This document shows, in pieces, positions 23,505-32,418 of a DNA stretch of 64,000 nucleotides. The stretch's first letter is position 1, and each line of letters starts with the position of its first letter. A model generated the notes under the pieces. The model was not told the origin of the DNA. It searched no databases and saw only the letters and a list, made by a program, of their open reading frames with translations. Origin of the DNA: Rhodoblastus sp963727035 (GTDB lineage: Bacteria > Pseudomonadota > Alphaproteobacteria > Rhizobiales > Beijerinckiaceae); NCBI GenBank assembly GCA_963727035.1, contig CAVSEY010000008.1, positions 30,124-94,123 on the forward strand, in the 5' to 3' direction. The translations under genes and the position numbers were made by a program.

Positions 23505-24188
23505 TCACTTCTTGAGATAGGGTTCGAGCACTTTGTCGAGCGCGTCGGCGGGAATTTCGCCGGTCTTCTTGTCGCCGTTGATGAAGAAGGTCGGCGTGGC
23601 GTCGATCCCGAATTTTTGGGCGGCTTCGCTGCGCATCTGGTCGATCTTGTTGAACAAGGCCTGATCGTTGAGACAGGCGTCGAACTCTTTCTGGCCCATG
23701 CCGGTCTGCTTGACCACATCGCGCAAGGCCTCCAGCGGCTTGTCGACATAGGCCCAATGCGCCTGCTGCGCGAACAGCAGCTCGATCATCGCCTCGCGCC
23801 TGTCGCCCGAGCAGCGCGCCAGCATGGCGGCGGCGGCGGCCAGCGGGTCGAGCGGGAATTCGCGCATGGCGTAGCGCACCTTGCCGGTGTCGATGTAGTT
23901 CTTTTTCAGGACCGGAAAGACGTCGGCCTCGAACCGCGCGCAATGGCCGCAGGTCATCGAGGCGTATTCGATCACCGTCACCGGGGCGTTGGCGGCGCCG
24001 AGCCAGACGTCGGGCAGCGGCGGCTGGGCCATCAGCGCGTCGAGCGGCGCCTTGACGGCGGCCGCCGCATTCGGGCTGGCGGCCTGCTGGGCGCGGGCGG
24101 CCAAGGGACCGAGGGCGGGGACGAGCGCAAAAGCGGCGCCGAGGCTGAGCATGTGACGGCGCGTGGCGCCGGAGCGGGAAATTGACAT
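23505..24188 (-). CDS. DsbA-like thiol:disulfide interchange protein
   Basis: A 227-aa exported thioredoxin-fold protein. The N-terminus MSISRSGATRRHMLSLG has twin arginines, so Tat export is possible, and cleavage is likely after AARAQ. The active site is CGHC at residues 80-83 within IEYASMTCGHC, and the cis-proline loop is IDATPTFFING. Extra cysteines occur near residues 126 and 173. This DsbA subtype is often next to DUF721 and mutY in Hyphomicrobiales. It probably begins the dsbA-gcvPA-gcvPB transcript. Confidence 0.92.
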   Translation of the reverse strand: MSISRSGATRRHMLSLGAAFALVPALGPLAARAQQAASPNAAAAVKAPLDALMAQPPLPDVWLGAANAPVTVIEYASMTCGHCARFEADVFPVLKKNYIDTGKVRYAMREFPLDPLAAAAAMLARCSGDRREAMIELLFAQQAHWAYVDKPLEALRDVVKQTGMGQKEFDACLNDQALFNKIDQMRSEAAQKFGIDATPTFFINGDKKTGEIPADALDKVLEPYLKK

Positions 24189-24285
24189 GGGGCGAGCCTG
24201 CCTGAGGGAAAGGACCGGAGAGTCATATAGCCTGACGCGGCGAGGCGCAAAGCCGCGCTGCCGCAATGCACAAGGATGTTGGCGT

Positions 24286-24795
24286 TCAAGCCTTGCCGGG
24301 GGGGCCGCCGAGGGCGCGGGCGCCCAGTTCCACCAGCGCCTTGCGCAGGGCTTCGTCCTCGACCCCGGCCACGGCTTTTTCCGCGCGGGCGACGGCCCGC
24401 GGATCGGGCGGGGGGCGGCGCTGCGGCTTGGCGGCGCGGGTCAGCGGGCCCTGGCGAATTGCGATTTTCCCGACCGCGCGCCAGCCGAGATGGGCGTTGA
24501 CCCGGGCGATCAGCTGCGGCGCTTCATGCTGGACGTCCAGCGCCATGGCCCCGGAAACGCGCAGGACCAGCGTCGCCGGCTCGATCGCGGAATCGTCGGC
24601 GCGCTTGGCGGGGCGCGGCGGCCATTGCAGTTTGATCGGCTCGCAACTGCTGGCGATTCGCTCGCCGACAATGTCGTCCCAGTGCAGAATGAGGCTCGAC
24701 TGGCTGAAGCCGAGCTTGGCCAGAACCGGATCTACCGCGCCGCCGACGAGATCGGCGAGCGGAACCGGACGGGACTTTTTCGGGTTTGGCGGCAT
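24286..24795 (-). CDS. DUF721/DciA-like protein
   Basis: A 169-aa protein with the DUF721 core PVLAKLGFSQSSLILHWDDIVGERIAS and LVLRVSGAMALDVQHEAPQLIARVNAHLGWRAVG. DciA proteins of this family load the replicative helicase in many bacteria. The start MPPNPKKSRPV is chosen because the 11 residues before it overlap the mutY ribosome-binding site. It diverges from mutY with 19 bases between the starts. Confidence 0.85.
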   Translation of the reverse strand: MPPNPKKSRPVPLADLVGGAVDPVLAKLGFSQSSLILHWDDIVGERIASSCEPIKLQWPPRPAKRADDSAIEPATLVLRVSGAMALDVQHEAPQLIARVNAHLGWRAVGKIAIRQGPLTRAAKPQRRPPPDPRAVARAEKAVAGVEDEALRKALVELGARALGGPPGKA

Positions 24796-24814
24796 GAGCC
24801 ATTGTGGGAGGACC

Positions 24815-25900
24815 ATGAGCAAAAGCAAGACCGAAATCGGCCAGAAACTGCTTCGCTGGTACGACCGCCATCGCCGCGACCTGGCCTGGCGCGCGCGGCC
24901 GGGCGCAAAACCCGATCCTTATGCGGTCTGGCTCTCCGAAGTGATGTTGCAGCAGACGACCGTCGCCGTCGTCGGGGCTTACTTCGTTAAATTCATGAAG
25001 CTTTGGCCATCTGTGAAAAATCTGGCCGAGGCGCCGGTCGAGGCGGTGATGTCCGCCTGGGCGGGGCTCGGCTATTATTCGCGCGCCCGCAATCTGCATG
25101 CCTGCGCGCGCAAGGTGGCGGCCGAATATGGCGGGATTTTTCCTTCCGACGAAGCGGAGCTGCGCCGCCTGCCGGGCGTTGGCCCCTATACGGCGGCGGC
25201 GATCGCGGCGATCGCTTACCAACGGTCCGCGATCGTGGTCGACGGCAATGTCGAGCGGGTGATGGCGCGGCTGCGGGCGCTGGAGACGCCTTTTCCGGGG
25301 GCCAAAAAGGCGGTTCCCGTCCTGGTCGCGGAGATCGCGCCGCGGACAAGACCGGGCGATTTCGCCCAGGCGATGATGGATCTTGGCGCGACCGTCTGCA
25401 CGCCGCGCCGTCCGGCCTGCATCCTTTGCCCGCTGAGCGGGGATTGCATGGCGCACAAGCTCGGCGCCGAGGAAAAATTTCCGCGCCGGGCGGCGAAAAA
25501 GCCGCGGCCCCTGCGGCGAGGCGCGATTTTCTACCTGCGCCGCGCCGACGGCGCCGTGCTGACCCGCACGCGCCCGCCGCGCGGCCTGCTCGGCGGCATG
25601 GAGGAATTTTTCGGCGCCGGCTGGAGCGAGGCGCCTGCCGGGGAGCTTTTGGCGCCGATACCCGGCGTAGAACTGGCCTTCGCCGGGGAAATCGATCACG
25701 TCTTCACCCATTTCGCGCTGAAACTCGCGGTTTTCGTCGGCGAGGCCCCGCGCGGGGCGAAGGCGCCGGCGGGCGGGCGCTGGCGCGGCGCGGAAGAAAT
25801 GGCGGGCGCCGCGCTGCCGAGCGTGATGCGCAAGGCGGAGGCGCAGGCGCGAAAATTTCTTGCGCGGGCAGTCTTGCCTGACGCGCGGATCAGTCCATGA
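24815..25900 (+). CDS. mutY: A/G-specific adenine glycosylase MutY
   Basis: A 361-aa base-excision repair enzyme removing adenine opposite 8-oxoguanine. The catalytic Glu is residue 42 (SEVMLQQTTV). The helix-hairpin-helix motif is LPGVGPYTAAAI, the catalytic Asp region is VDGNVERVMARL, and the [4Fe-4S] cluster uses CX6CX2CX5C in CTPRRPACILCPLSGDC. A C-terminal Nudix-like domain (LLGGMEEFFG...HVFTHF) recognises 8-oxoG. Start at 24815 follows GGGAGG. Confidence 0.97.
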   Translation: MSKSKTEIGQKLLRWYDRHRRDLAWRARPGAKPDPYAVWLSEVMLQQTTVAVVGAYFVKFMKLWPSVKNLAEAPVEAVMSAWAGLGYYSRARNLHACARKVAAEYGGIFPSDEAELRRLPGVGPYTAAAIAAIAYQRSAIVVDGNVERVMARLRALETPFPGAKKAVPVLVAEIAPRTRPGDFAQAMMDLGATVCTPRRPACILCPLSGDCMAHKLGAEEKFPRRAAKKPRPLRRGAIFYLRRADGAVLTRTRPPRGLLGGMEEFFGAGWSEAPAGELLAPIPGVELAFAGEIDHVFTHFALKLAVFVGEAPRGAKAPAGGRWRGAEEMAGAALPSVMRKAEAQARKFLARAVLPDARISP

Positions 25901-26190
25901 TGCGGGGACCGGAGGCGGACATGGGCAGGACGCGGGGCGACAGGCCGGAAGTGGAGCTGACCGAGGGCGGGATCCGGGTCACCTGGCGGGGCCGCGTCCG
26001 CACCATCCTGCCGGGACCGCCGCCCCCGGGCAGCGATGAGGCGGCGGATTTCATCGTCATTCTCGACGATCTCGTCTGCTGGGACCCGCCGAACGACGAG
26101 ACCGAGATCGAGATGCACGAATTGCAGAAGATTCTTGAAGCCATAGACGACGCGTTCGACCGCCTTGGGCTCGACGTCGCTTATGATTGA
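25897..26190 (+). CDS. Small Imm74-like protein
   Basis: A 97-aa acidic soluble protein overlapping the mutY stop by four bases (ATGA), so translated with mutY. The segment ELTEGGIRVTWRGR and the run DDLVCWDPPND resemble proteins annotated as Imm74 family in rhizobia. No polymorphic toxin is nearby, so an immunity role is doubtful. Start could be the second Met. Confidence 0.7.
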   Translation: MMRGPEADMGRTRGDRPEVELTEGGIRVTWRGRVRTILPGPPPPGSDEAADFIVILDDLVCWDPPNDETEIEMHELQKILEAIDDAFDRLGLDVAYD

Positions 26191-26301
26191 CGGGGAGTTT
26201 TTTGCCCTCGCTCCCGCCTCCGCCAAGATCTCGCGCCGAGGCTTCCCCAGTGGGATGCGGACTGCTAAAAGACGCGCGCGTTTTCGCGGAGGCCAATTGC
26301 G

Positions 26302-27193
26302 ATGAGATGGGAAGATTTTCGTCAGTCCGAAAATATCGAGGACCGTCGCGGCGACGGTCCGATGATGGCGGGCGGCGGCTCGTCGGGCCACCTCGGCCTT
26401 GGCGCGATGATCGTCCTTGGCCTGATCGGCTACGCCTTCGGAATCGACCCGCGCATGCTGATCGGCGGCGCCGAAATGGTCAGCCAGGTGAGCAACCGCT
26501 CCCATCAGCAGCAGGTTGCGACCCAGCGCCAGACAGGCGCCCCCAAGGATCAGGTCGGCCGCTTCGTCGCCGCCATCCTCGCCGAGAACGAGGATGTCTG
26601 GAAGGACGTGCTGCCCGCCCAGACCGGCGTGCAGTTCAGGCCGGCCCCGATCGTTCTGTTCAACGGCGCGACCCGCTCGGCCTGCGGCGCGGCGCGATCG
26701 GCGATGGGGCCGTTCTATTGCCCGCTCGACGGCAAGATCTATCTCGACACGTCGTTCTTTCGCGACATGAAGACCAGATTTGGCGGCGGCGGCGATTTCG
26801 CCTACGCCTATGTGATTTCACATGAGATGGGCCACCATATTCAGGACCTGCTCGGCATTCTGCCCAAGGCCCAGGCCGCGCAGAAAAACGCCATTTCGGG
26901 CGCCAAGGCCAGTGCGATTTCCGTGCGCATCGAATTGCAGGCGGATTGCTTCGCCGGCGTCTGGGCGGCCAACGCCAATCAGAAATGGCAGGTGATCGAG
27001 CCAGGCGACGTCGAAAAGGCTATTCGCACCGCCCAGGCCATCGGCGACGACCGGTTGCAGAAGGCGACGCAGGGCTACGCCGTGCCGGATTCCTTCACCC
27101 ACGGCTAGTTCGGCCCAGCGCGTCCAATGGCTGGAGCGCGGGCTGCAGTCGGGCAAGATCGCCGATTGCAATACATTCACGCGGGCGAAATAG
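26302..27193 (+). pseudogene. Neutral zinc metallopeptidase, C-terminal frameshift
   Basis: A YpfJ-type zinc metallopeptidase. The main frame runs 26302-27108 (268 aa) with one membrane helix (LGLGAMIVLGLIGYAFG), HEMGH at residues 174-178, and the third ligand in ELQADCFAGVW. Family members continue for about 30 residues after SFTHG. Here an extra T at about 27106 creates TAG. In the next frame the expected tail SSAQRVQWLERGLQSG...CNTF follows directly and ends at 27193. The catalytic core is intact, so the shortened protein might still work; a sequencing error is possible. Confidence 0.85.
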
Positions 27194-27216
27194 CCGGGCC
27201 GCGTCCCCGCTGTGTC

Positions 27217-27270
27217 AATGAATGCTGTCGCCGGAACCGTGGCGTAACCGTCGTTCCTAATCGGCTTTAA
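27217..27270. repeat. 54-bp direct repeat, copy 1
   Basis: Identical over 54 bases to 27315-27368. It contains GTCGTTCCTAATCGGCTTTAA, similar to the end of the dispersed double-hairpin repeat at 57.5 kb. It lies between the frameshifted metallopeptidase and the broken resolvase. Confidence 0.95.
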
Positions 27271-27314
27271 AATGGGAAGGGATACGGACCTGATAGATCG
27301 CGTTGGTTTTCGGG

Positions 27315-27368
27315 AATGAATGCTGTCGCCGGAACCGTGGCGTAACCGTCGTTCCTAATCGGCTTTAA
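27315..27368. repeat. 54-bp direct repeat, copy 2
   Basis: Perfect second copy, 98 bases downstream of the first in the same orientation. After the repeat both copies continue with AAATGGGAA, offset by two bases, so the duplicated unit may be slightly longer. Confidence 0.95.
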
Positions 27369-27450
27369 CAAATGGGAATGATGTAGTTGATAGACGTTAT
27401 AATTGCGGATGCTCCAAACCCGTCTTGGGCCATAAAGCTACTTTGTTTTG

Positions 27451-28047
27451 TTATAGTATCCCATACAAAACCTTATAGACCGCGCTCCTGCTGCAGCCGA
27501 TGGCGCTCGCAATCGCGGTTGCCCCGAACCCGTTTTTGGCCATCTGGCGCACCTTGTCATGATCCAGAGTCACGGGACGACCCTTGTAAACGCCACGGGC
27601 CTTGGCAGCCTCGATGCCTTCGCGCTGCCTCTCTTTTATGAAGCCCAACTCCATTTCGGCGACCATGCCCAGAACGGTCAGCGCCGTTTTACCCATAGGC
27701 CCGTCGGTCGAGATTTCGGGCTCCAGCACGCGAAGCTCGCCTGAGCATAAGCCAGACGCTCGAGATATCAGGCTGAAGCACGCGCTTGCTTCTGCTCAAG
27801 CTCGTGCACAAGGTTCAGAACGTCCCGCGTCGAGCGGCCCAGACGGTCGAGCTTGACGACAACAAGCACGTCGCCGGGGCGAATGAAATCCATAATGGTG
27901 GCGAGTTCATACCTCTCGTCGCGGCTCTTGCCGGACGCCTTTTCCTCTCGGACCACGGCGCAGCCCGCCGCCTTGAGCTTCTCGATTTGCTGATCCGATG
28001 ATTGATCGTGCGTGGTGACGCAGGCGTAGCCGATTATGCCTGGTCAT
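27451..28047 (-). pseudogene. Broken serine recombinase (resolvase/invertase)
   Basis: The N-terminal catalytic piece (IIGYACVTTHDQSSDQ..., DVLVVVKLDRLGRSTRDVLNL) and the C-terminal piece (EISTDGPMGKTALTVLGMVAEMELGFI, then a helix-turn-helix ending SRSAVYKVLYG) are in different frames. Between them lies an imperfect 27-base duplication (27706-27732 and 27758-27784) that creates a stop after HELEQK. At the 5' end the only ATG (28047) is one frame off. The gene has thus at least two disruptions and is dead. The part after KARGVYKGRP is the DNA-binding domain. It is a relic of a transposon or plasmid resolvase. Confidence 0.9.
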
Positions 28048-28219
28048 GGCGCTACAGTTCACTTAGGCTTTTTGACCACTTAGCCCTCTACAAAAAATTG
28101 ATTAATAATGTTCATTAAATCGAAAAACAACCCTAAATGGACGAATTTCGCCAGCGTCGCGAAGGGTTGCCGGGGAATACGTTGGCGGTCCGCTCAACTC
28201 GCGCCTAATCCCGGGCGAC

Positions 28220-28663
28220 CTAACCCGGCGCCCAGCCGGGCGGGGCCAGTTCGAAGCCTGAAAATTCAAAGGCCGGGGCGACGACGCAGGAAACCAGCGT
28301 CCAGGCGCCGAGACTTTTGGCGGCTTGCCATTGGCCGGCGGCAACGACGCCCTGCAGGATTTCGCCGGCGGAAAGGTTCGGGCCGAGGTGGATTTGCGAT
28401 TTTCGATAACCGTCGCCGCCGATTTCGAGCGCCAGCGGCGCGCCCGCCTGCCAGATCCATAGTTCGGCGGCGTCCACGCGATGCCAGTGCGACCGCTCGC
28501 CGGCTTCAAGCAGGAAGAAAATGCTGGTCGCGGCGCCGCGTCCGCCGCTTTTCGGCGCGTCGCGCCAGATTTCGCGGAAGGCGCCGCCTTCGGGATGCGG
28601 GGCGAGCCTCAAAGCCTCGCGCACGGTACCTGCGCTGAGCGCCGGATCGCGCAAGTCGATCAT
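28220..28663 (-). CDS. Cupin_5 (DUF985) family protein
   Basis: A 147-aa single-domain cupin. The opening LRLAPHPEGGAFREIWRD, the core ATSIFFLLEAGERSHWHRVDAAELW and the end VVAPAFEFSGFELAPPGW match DUF985 proteins. The substrate is unknown; some homologues are listed as epimerase-like. The start MIDLRDPALS at 28663 is preferred over the upstream Met that overlaps the radical SAM gene. Confidence 0.9.
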   Translation of the reverse strand: MIDLRDPALSAGTVREALRLAPHPEGGAFREIWRDAPKSGGRGAATSIFFLLEAGERSHWHRVDAAELWIWQAGAPLALEIGGDGYRKSQIHLGPNLSAGEILQGVVAAGQWQAAKSLGAWTLVSCVVAPAFEFSGFELAPPGWAPG

Positions 28664-28670
28664 GCCGCGA

Positions 28671-30482
28671 TCATTCCGCCGCCACATCCGCCGGTTTATG
28701 CGCGCCCTTGCGGATCGTCTCGTCGCGTTTTCTGCGCGCCAGCGCGGCTTCGCCGCCGGAGGTGGCCTGGTAGAGCGCCATGTCCTCGAATTCCTCGGCG
28801 TTCTGCGGCGCGACCGCCATGTCGGTATAGGCCTCGCGATCCGGAGCCTCCATCGCTTCCTTGGTGAACCGGGCGAATTTGCGGATGGTCAGCCAATAGC
28901 CCAGGGCGTTGCGCAGCGTCTTGAACGCATAGCGCGGGTAGAAAACAAAAGGGTTTTCCAGCTTCATCCCGGGACGGCGGTCTTTTCGGAATTTCAGCCG
29001 CAAGACCCCGCCTTCCAGCGGATGGACGCCCTCATATTTGATCATGAGGTGGAACATCAGCAGCTTGGACTTCAGCGACTTGATCGAGCGCAGCCCATGG
29101 ACGGCGGAGCGCCGCAACACCGTCTTCACATGGTCGTCGGTGTAATAGGCTGCCCAGGCGGAACGATAGGCGTCCTCCCATTCGGCGTCCGACATTTTCG
29201 AATGATGGGTGACGCGATGGTTGAGGTCGTATTTGTTGAGGTCGGGGTCCATCCACACGCCCTTGGCGAGCTGGCGCTGGTGGTCCTCCGAACCGGGCAG
29301 GGGGGTGAGGAAGAAGAATTCGAGAATGTCGAGCGGCAGCTCCCGCTTGATGATCTCGACATCGCGCAGAATGCTTTCCTTGGTGTCGGCGGGAAAGCCC
29401 AGAATGTAGCCGGCGGCGGTATGGGCGCCGTGATCGCGCCATTTCTGCAGCATGACGCGATATTCGGTGATCTTGTTCTGGCGTTTTTTCGCTTCGATCA
29501 GATTGTCGGGATTGATGTTCTCCAGCCCGATGAAGACGCGGTTGGCGCCGGCGCGCGTGGCTTTCTCGATGAAATTCGGGATCTTGTGGCAGAGCGTATC
29601 GACCTGAATCGTGAAGCCGAAGAACATGCCTTCCTCTTCGCGCAGCTTGATGATGCGGTCGAACAGCTGTTCCCATTGCGCGTTGCGGGCGAAATTGTCG
29701 TCGGTGATGAAGAAACGGTTGACGCCCTGCGCCTGGTTCTCGCGCAGGATTCGTTCGAGGTCGTCGGCGTTGCGGAACCGGCTTTTTCTGCCCTGCACAT
29801 TGATGATGGTGCAGAACGAACATTGATAGGGGCAGCCGCGCCCGAAATCGAGGCTCGACAATTTGCCCATGGTGCGGCGCACGCGAGCGCGCGGCAGGAT
29901 CGGCAAGGGCTCGCCTTCGAGCGAGGGCAGGTCGTCGAGGTAATTATAGAGCGGCTGGAGCTTGTGCTCGAACGCGTCCTGCAGGAAGCCGTCGAAGCGG
30001 TGGTTTTCGGATTCGCCGGCGAAGAGCGACACGCCGAGCGCCTGCGCCTCGAGGATTTCCGGCGGCAGTTCGGGCAGCATGGCGAGGCAGCCGGACACAT
30101 GGAAGCCGCCGATCCCGACCTGGAGCCCCTCGGCGCGGAACACGCGCGCGATATCGACGGCGCGGGGAAACTGGTTCGACTGCACGCCGACCATGCAGAC
30201 CACGCCGTCGCCGCCCGCCTCGCGGACCATGGCGGCTATTTCCTTGGGGCGGATGCGGGTGTTGGTCTCGTCGAAAGTGTGGAGGCGCAGCTCGACATCG
30301 GGGCCGAGAATTTTCCGCTGCGCGGCGTCCTGCGCCAGGCCGTATATGCAGGCGAGCGTATTGGACGGGATGGCGGAGCGAAGCCATTGGATCGGATAGC
30401 CCTGGTCATCGTAATGGGTGGGCTTGATCAACACGACGTTGAAGACGCGGCCAGAATTTTCGCGGGTCGACGCGGACGCCAT
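28671..30482 (-). CDS. B12-binding-domain radical SAM enzyme
   Basis: A 603-aa enzyme with an N-terminal cobalamin-binding-like domain (GGDGVVCMVGVQSNQFPRAV, VGIGGFHVSG) and a radical SAM domain whose [4Fe-4S] cysteines are C217, C221 and C224 (CPYQCSFC). The C-terminal 200 residues are basic. Members of this class methylate or rearrange unreactive carbons, as in hopanoid or tetrapyrrole modification, but the substrate here is unknown. It is followed by the cupin gene 8 bases downstream, so they may be co-transcribed. Confidence 0.88.
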   Translation of the reverse strand: MASASTRENSGRVFNVVLIKPTHYDDQGYPIQWLRSAIPSNTLACIYGLAQDAAQRKILGPDVELRLHTFDETNTRIRPKEIAAMVREAGGDGVVCMVGVQSNQFPRAVDIARVFRAEGLQVGIGGFHVSGCLAMLPELPPEILEAQALGVSLFAGESENHRFDGFLQDAFEHKLQPLYNYLDDLPSLEGEPLPILPRARVRRTMGKLSSLDFGRGCPYQCSFCTIINVQGRKSRFRNADDLERILRENQAQGVNRFFITDDNFARNAQWEQLFDRIIKLREEEGMFFGFTIQVDTLCHKIPNFIEKATRAGANRVFIGLENINPDNLIEAKKRQNKITEYRVMLQKWRDHGAHTAAGYILGFPADTKESILRDVEIIKRELPLDILEFFFLTPLPGSEDHQRQLAKGVWMDPDLNKYDLNHRVTHHSKMSDAEWEDAYRSAWAAYYTDDHVKTVLRRSAVHGLRSIKSLKSKLLMFHLMIKYEGVHPLEGGVLRLKFRKDRRPGMKLENPFVFYPRYAFKTLRNALGYWLTIRKFARFTKEAMEAPDREAYTDMAVAPQNAEEFEDMALYQATSGGEAALARRKRDETIRKGAHKPADVAAE

Positions 30483-30616
30483 GCAGGCTCCTTTGCTCTA
30501 ACGCAACCATAAACATTGATTTCGTTGCATTGCCGGGCGGAACCTTAAACGATCGGGCGGGGCGAAGATAGCCGCGCCGCCGCAATTTTTGGATTGCCGC
30601 CTGTTCGAAGCGGAGG

Positions 30617-31135
30617 TTACACGATTTTCTGCGCGCGAATATTGAGCGTTTGGCGAATCCTGAGGCGCCGGATCAATTCGTCGAGGCTGCGCGGGGATTC
30701 GCCACGAAGGGCCGAGCGCGGCGCAAAGGCGCCGACCGCGCGCGCCAGCGACGGCGCGAGCCTTGTCGCCAGGGTGTGGGGCGCGCGACGCAGCGCCGCC
30801 CCGCGAAAGTCGTCGGCGCGCAGGAGGTCGCCGGCTTCCTCGACAAAGCCCTGCAGCGGCGCAAAGCCGCCTTCGAGGACGAACACCATTTCGCTGCGGG
30901 CCTGGGCGAGGGCGCGCGCGAGGCCTTCCTTGACGGTCGAGGCTTCGACGTGAGCGCAGCCGGCATGGTCCGCGATTTCCGCCAGCATCTCCCCGGCGGG
31001 GCCGACGATCAGCGCCTCGCGGACGATCCCCTCCACCGAGGCGCGCACCAGCGCGGCGAGGCTGCGCGCCACGGCCTCCGGAGCGCGTCCGGCGGGCGCG
31101 CTGAGCGAAGGAGAAAGGACGATGGCTGTGACCAT
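30617..31135 (-). CDS. Degenerate family-2 glycosyltransferase-like protein
   Basis: A 172-aa protein with the outline of a GT-A fold glycosyltransferase: VTAIVLSPSL at the first strand, EGIVREALIVGP at the second, and EMVFVLEGGFAPLQGFVEE where family-2 enzymes have LHAD. The aspartates that bind the sugar nucleotide and metal are absent, so catalysis is doubtful. The start is the Met at 31135. No partner gene is evident; the radical SAM gene downstream lies 134 bases away. Function unknown. Confidence 0.65.
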   Translation of the reverse strand: MVTAIVLSPSLSAPAGRAPEAVARSLAALVRASVEGIVREALIVGPAGEMLAEIADHAGCAHVEASTVKEGLARALAQARSEMVFVLEGGFAPLQGFVEEAGDLLRADDFRGAALRRAPHTLATRLAPSLARAVGAFAPRSALRGESPRSLDELIRRLRIRQTLNIRAQKIV

Positions 31136-31176
31136 GGCACAGGCTCTAGTCCTTTTCCACGCTTTGGCAAGGTCCA

Positions 31177-31235
31177 CGGCTTGGGCAGGCGGCTTGGGCA
31201 AGCGGCTGGGGCAAGCGGCTTGGGCAAGCGCCTTG
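31177..31235. repeat. Short tandem repeat, 13-bp unit
   Basis: About four and a half copies of CGGCTTGGGCAAG with small variations. It lies between the divergent GT-like and radical SAM genes and ends at the possible -35 box of the latter. Confidence 0.85.
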
Positions 31236-31261
31236 ACAGAAGGTTAATGTTCGCTAATTGT
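31233..31261 (+). promoter_or_regulatory. Possible promoter of the PA0069-type radical SAM gene
   Basis: A perfect TTGACA is followed after 17 bases by AATTGT (or after 16 by TAATTG). The -10 box is weak. The start codon lies 33 bases downstream. Confidence 0.35.
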
Positions 31262-31293
31262 TCTTGTACGCGATTTGTTCCCGAGATCCGCCC

Positions 31294-32418
31294 ATGGCTT
31301 CGGAAGCTCCATATCCTGCCCCGTATCCTGCCCCGTTCCCGGCTTCGGGCGCCGTCGCGCCCAAGCGGCGGCGCGGCCGCGCCGCGACCATCAATCCGTC
31401 TGGCCGCTTCGAGGCGCGCCAGCGCGTCGATCTCGACGACGGCTGGGGGATTCTCGAGGACCTTCCGGCCTTCAGGACCGAGATCATCCATGAAAAGCCG
31501 CGGACGCTGATTACCCGCAACAACTCGCCCGACATCGCCTTCGAGCGCTCGATCAATCCGTATCGCGGCTGCGAGCATGGCTGCGTCTATTGTTTCGCGC
31601 GCCCGAGCCACGCCTACCTCGGCCTCTCGCCGGGGCTCGACTTCGAGAGCCGGCTGTTCGTCAAGGACGGCGCGGCGCAGGCCCTGCGGCGCGAATTGTC
31701 GGCGCCCGGCTACCAGCCCAAGGTCCTGGCGATCGGGACCAATACCGATCCCTACCAGCCGATCGAGCGCGAGCATCGGGTGATGCGCGGGATCCTCGAA
31801 GTTCTGCATGAGACCAGCCACCCGGTGGCCATCGTCACCAAATCGGCGCTGGTGTTGCGCGACCTCGACCTGCTTGCGCCGATGGCCGAAAAAGGTCTGG
31901 TCAAGGTCGCGCTTTCGGTGACCACGCTCGACCGCGATCTGGCGCGGGCGATGGAGCCGCGCGCGACAACGCCTTCGCGCCGGCTGGAGGCGATGCAAAA
32001 ACTCTCGCAAGCCGGCGTGCCGTCGGCGGTCATGGTCGCGCCGGTCATCCCCGGCGTCACCGACCACGAAATCGAGGCGATTCTCGCCCGCGCCCAAGCC
32101 CATGGCGCGCGCGAGGCCGGCTATATCCTGCTGCGCCTGCCGTTGGAGACGCAAGATCTCTTCGCCAACTGGCTGCTCGAACATTTCCCCGACAAATATC
32201 GCAAGGTGCTGGCGCTGTTGCGCTCGACCCGCGAGGGCAGGCTTTACGATTCCGCCTGGGGCAGGCGCATGACCGGGACCGGCCCCTATGCCTGGATGAT
32301 CGGCCGGCGTTTTGAGTTGGCGAGCGAAAGGCTCGGCTTCGGCAAGGCAAAAATCCGGCTGCGAACCGATCTCTTCACGCCGCCGGAGCGCGGCGAGCGC
32401 CAGTTGAGCCTGTTCTAG
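31294..32418 (+). CDS. PA0069-family radical SAM protein (SplB-like)
   Basis: A 374-aa radical SAM enzyme. The cluster cysteines are C93, C97 and C100 (CEHGCVYC), preceded by SINPYRG and followed by ARPSHAYLGLSPGLDFES, which is diagnostic for the PA0069 group related to spore photoproduct lyase. The N-terminal 35 residues are a Pro/Ala-rich disordered leader with a YPAP repeat. The true function of this group is not known; DNA repair is a guess from the SplB resemblance. Confidence 0.92.
   Translation: MASEAPYPAPYPAPFPASGAVAPKRRRGRAATINPSGRFEARQRVDLDDGWGILEDLPAFRTEIIHEKPRTLITRNNSPDIAFERSINPYRGCEHGCVYCFARPSHAYLGLSPGLDFESRLFVKDGAAQALRRELSAPGYQPKVLAIGTNTDPYQPIEREHRVMRGILEVLHETSHPVAIVTKSALVLRDLDLLAPMAEKGLVKVALSVTTLDRDLARAMEPRATTPSRRLEAMQKLSQAGVPSAVMVAPVIPGVTDHEIEAILARAQAHGAREAGYILLRLPLETQDLFANWLLEHFPDKYRKVLALLRSTREGRLYDSAWGRRMTGTGPYAWMIGRRFELASERLGFGKAKIRLRTDLFTPPERGERQLSLF

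Noticed and set aside
20604..24188. Glycine riboswitch for gcvP
   Set aside because: gcvPA follows the dsbA-like gene by 7 bases, leaving no leader, and no tandem glycine aptamer motif was seen.
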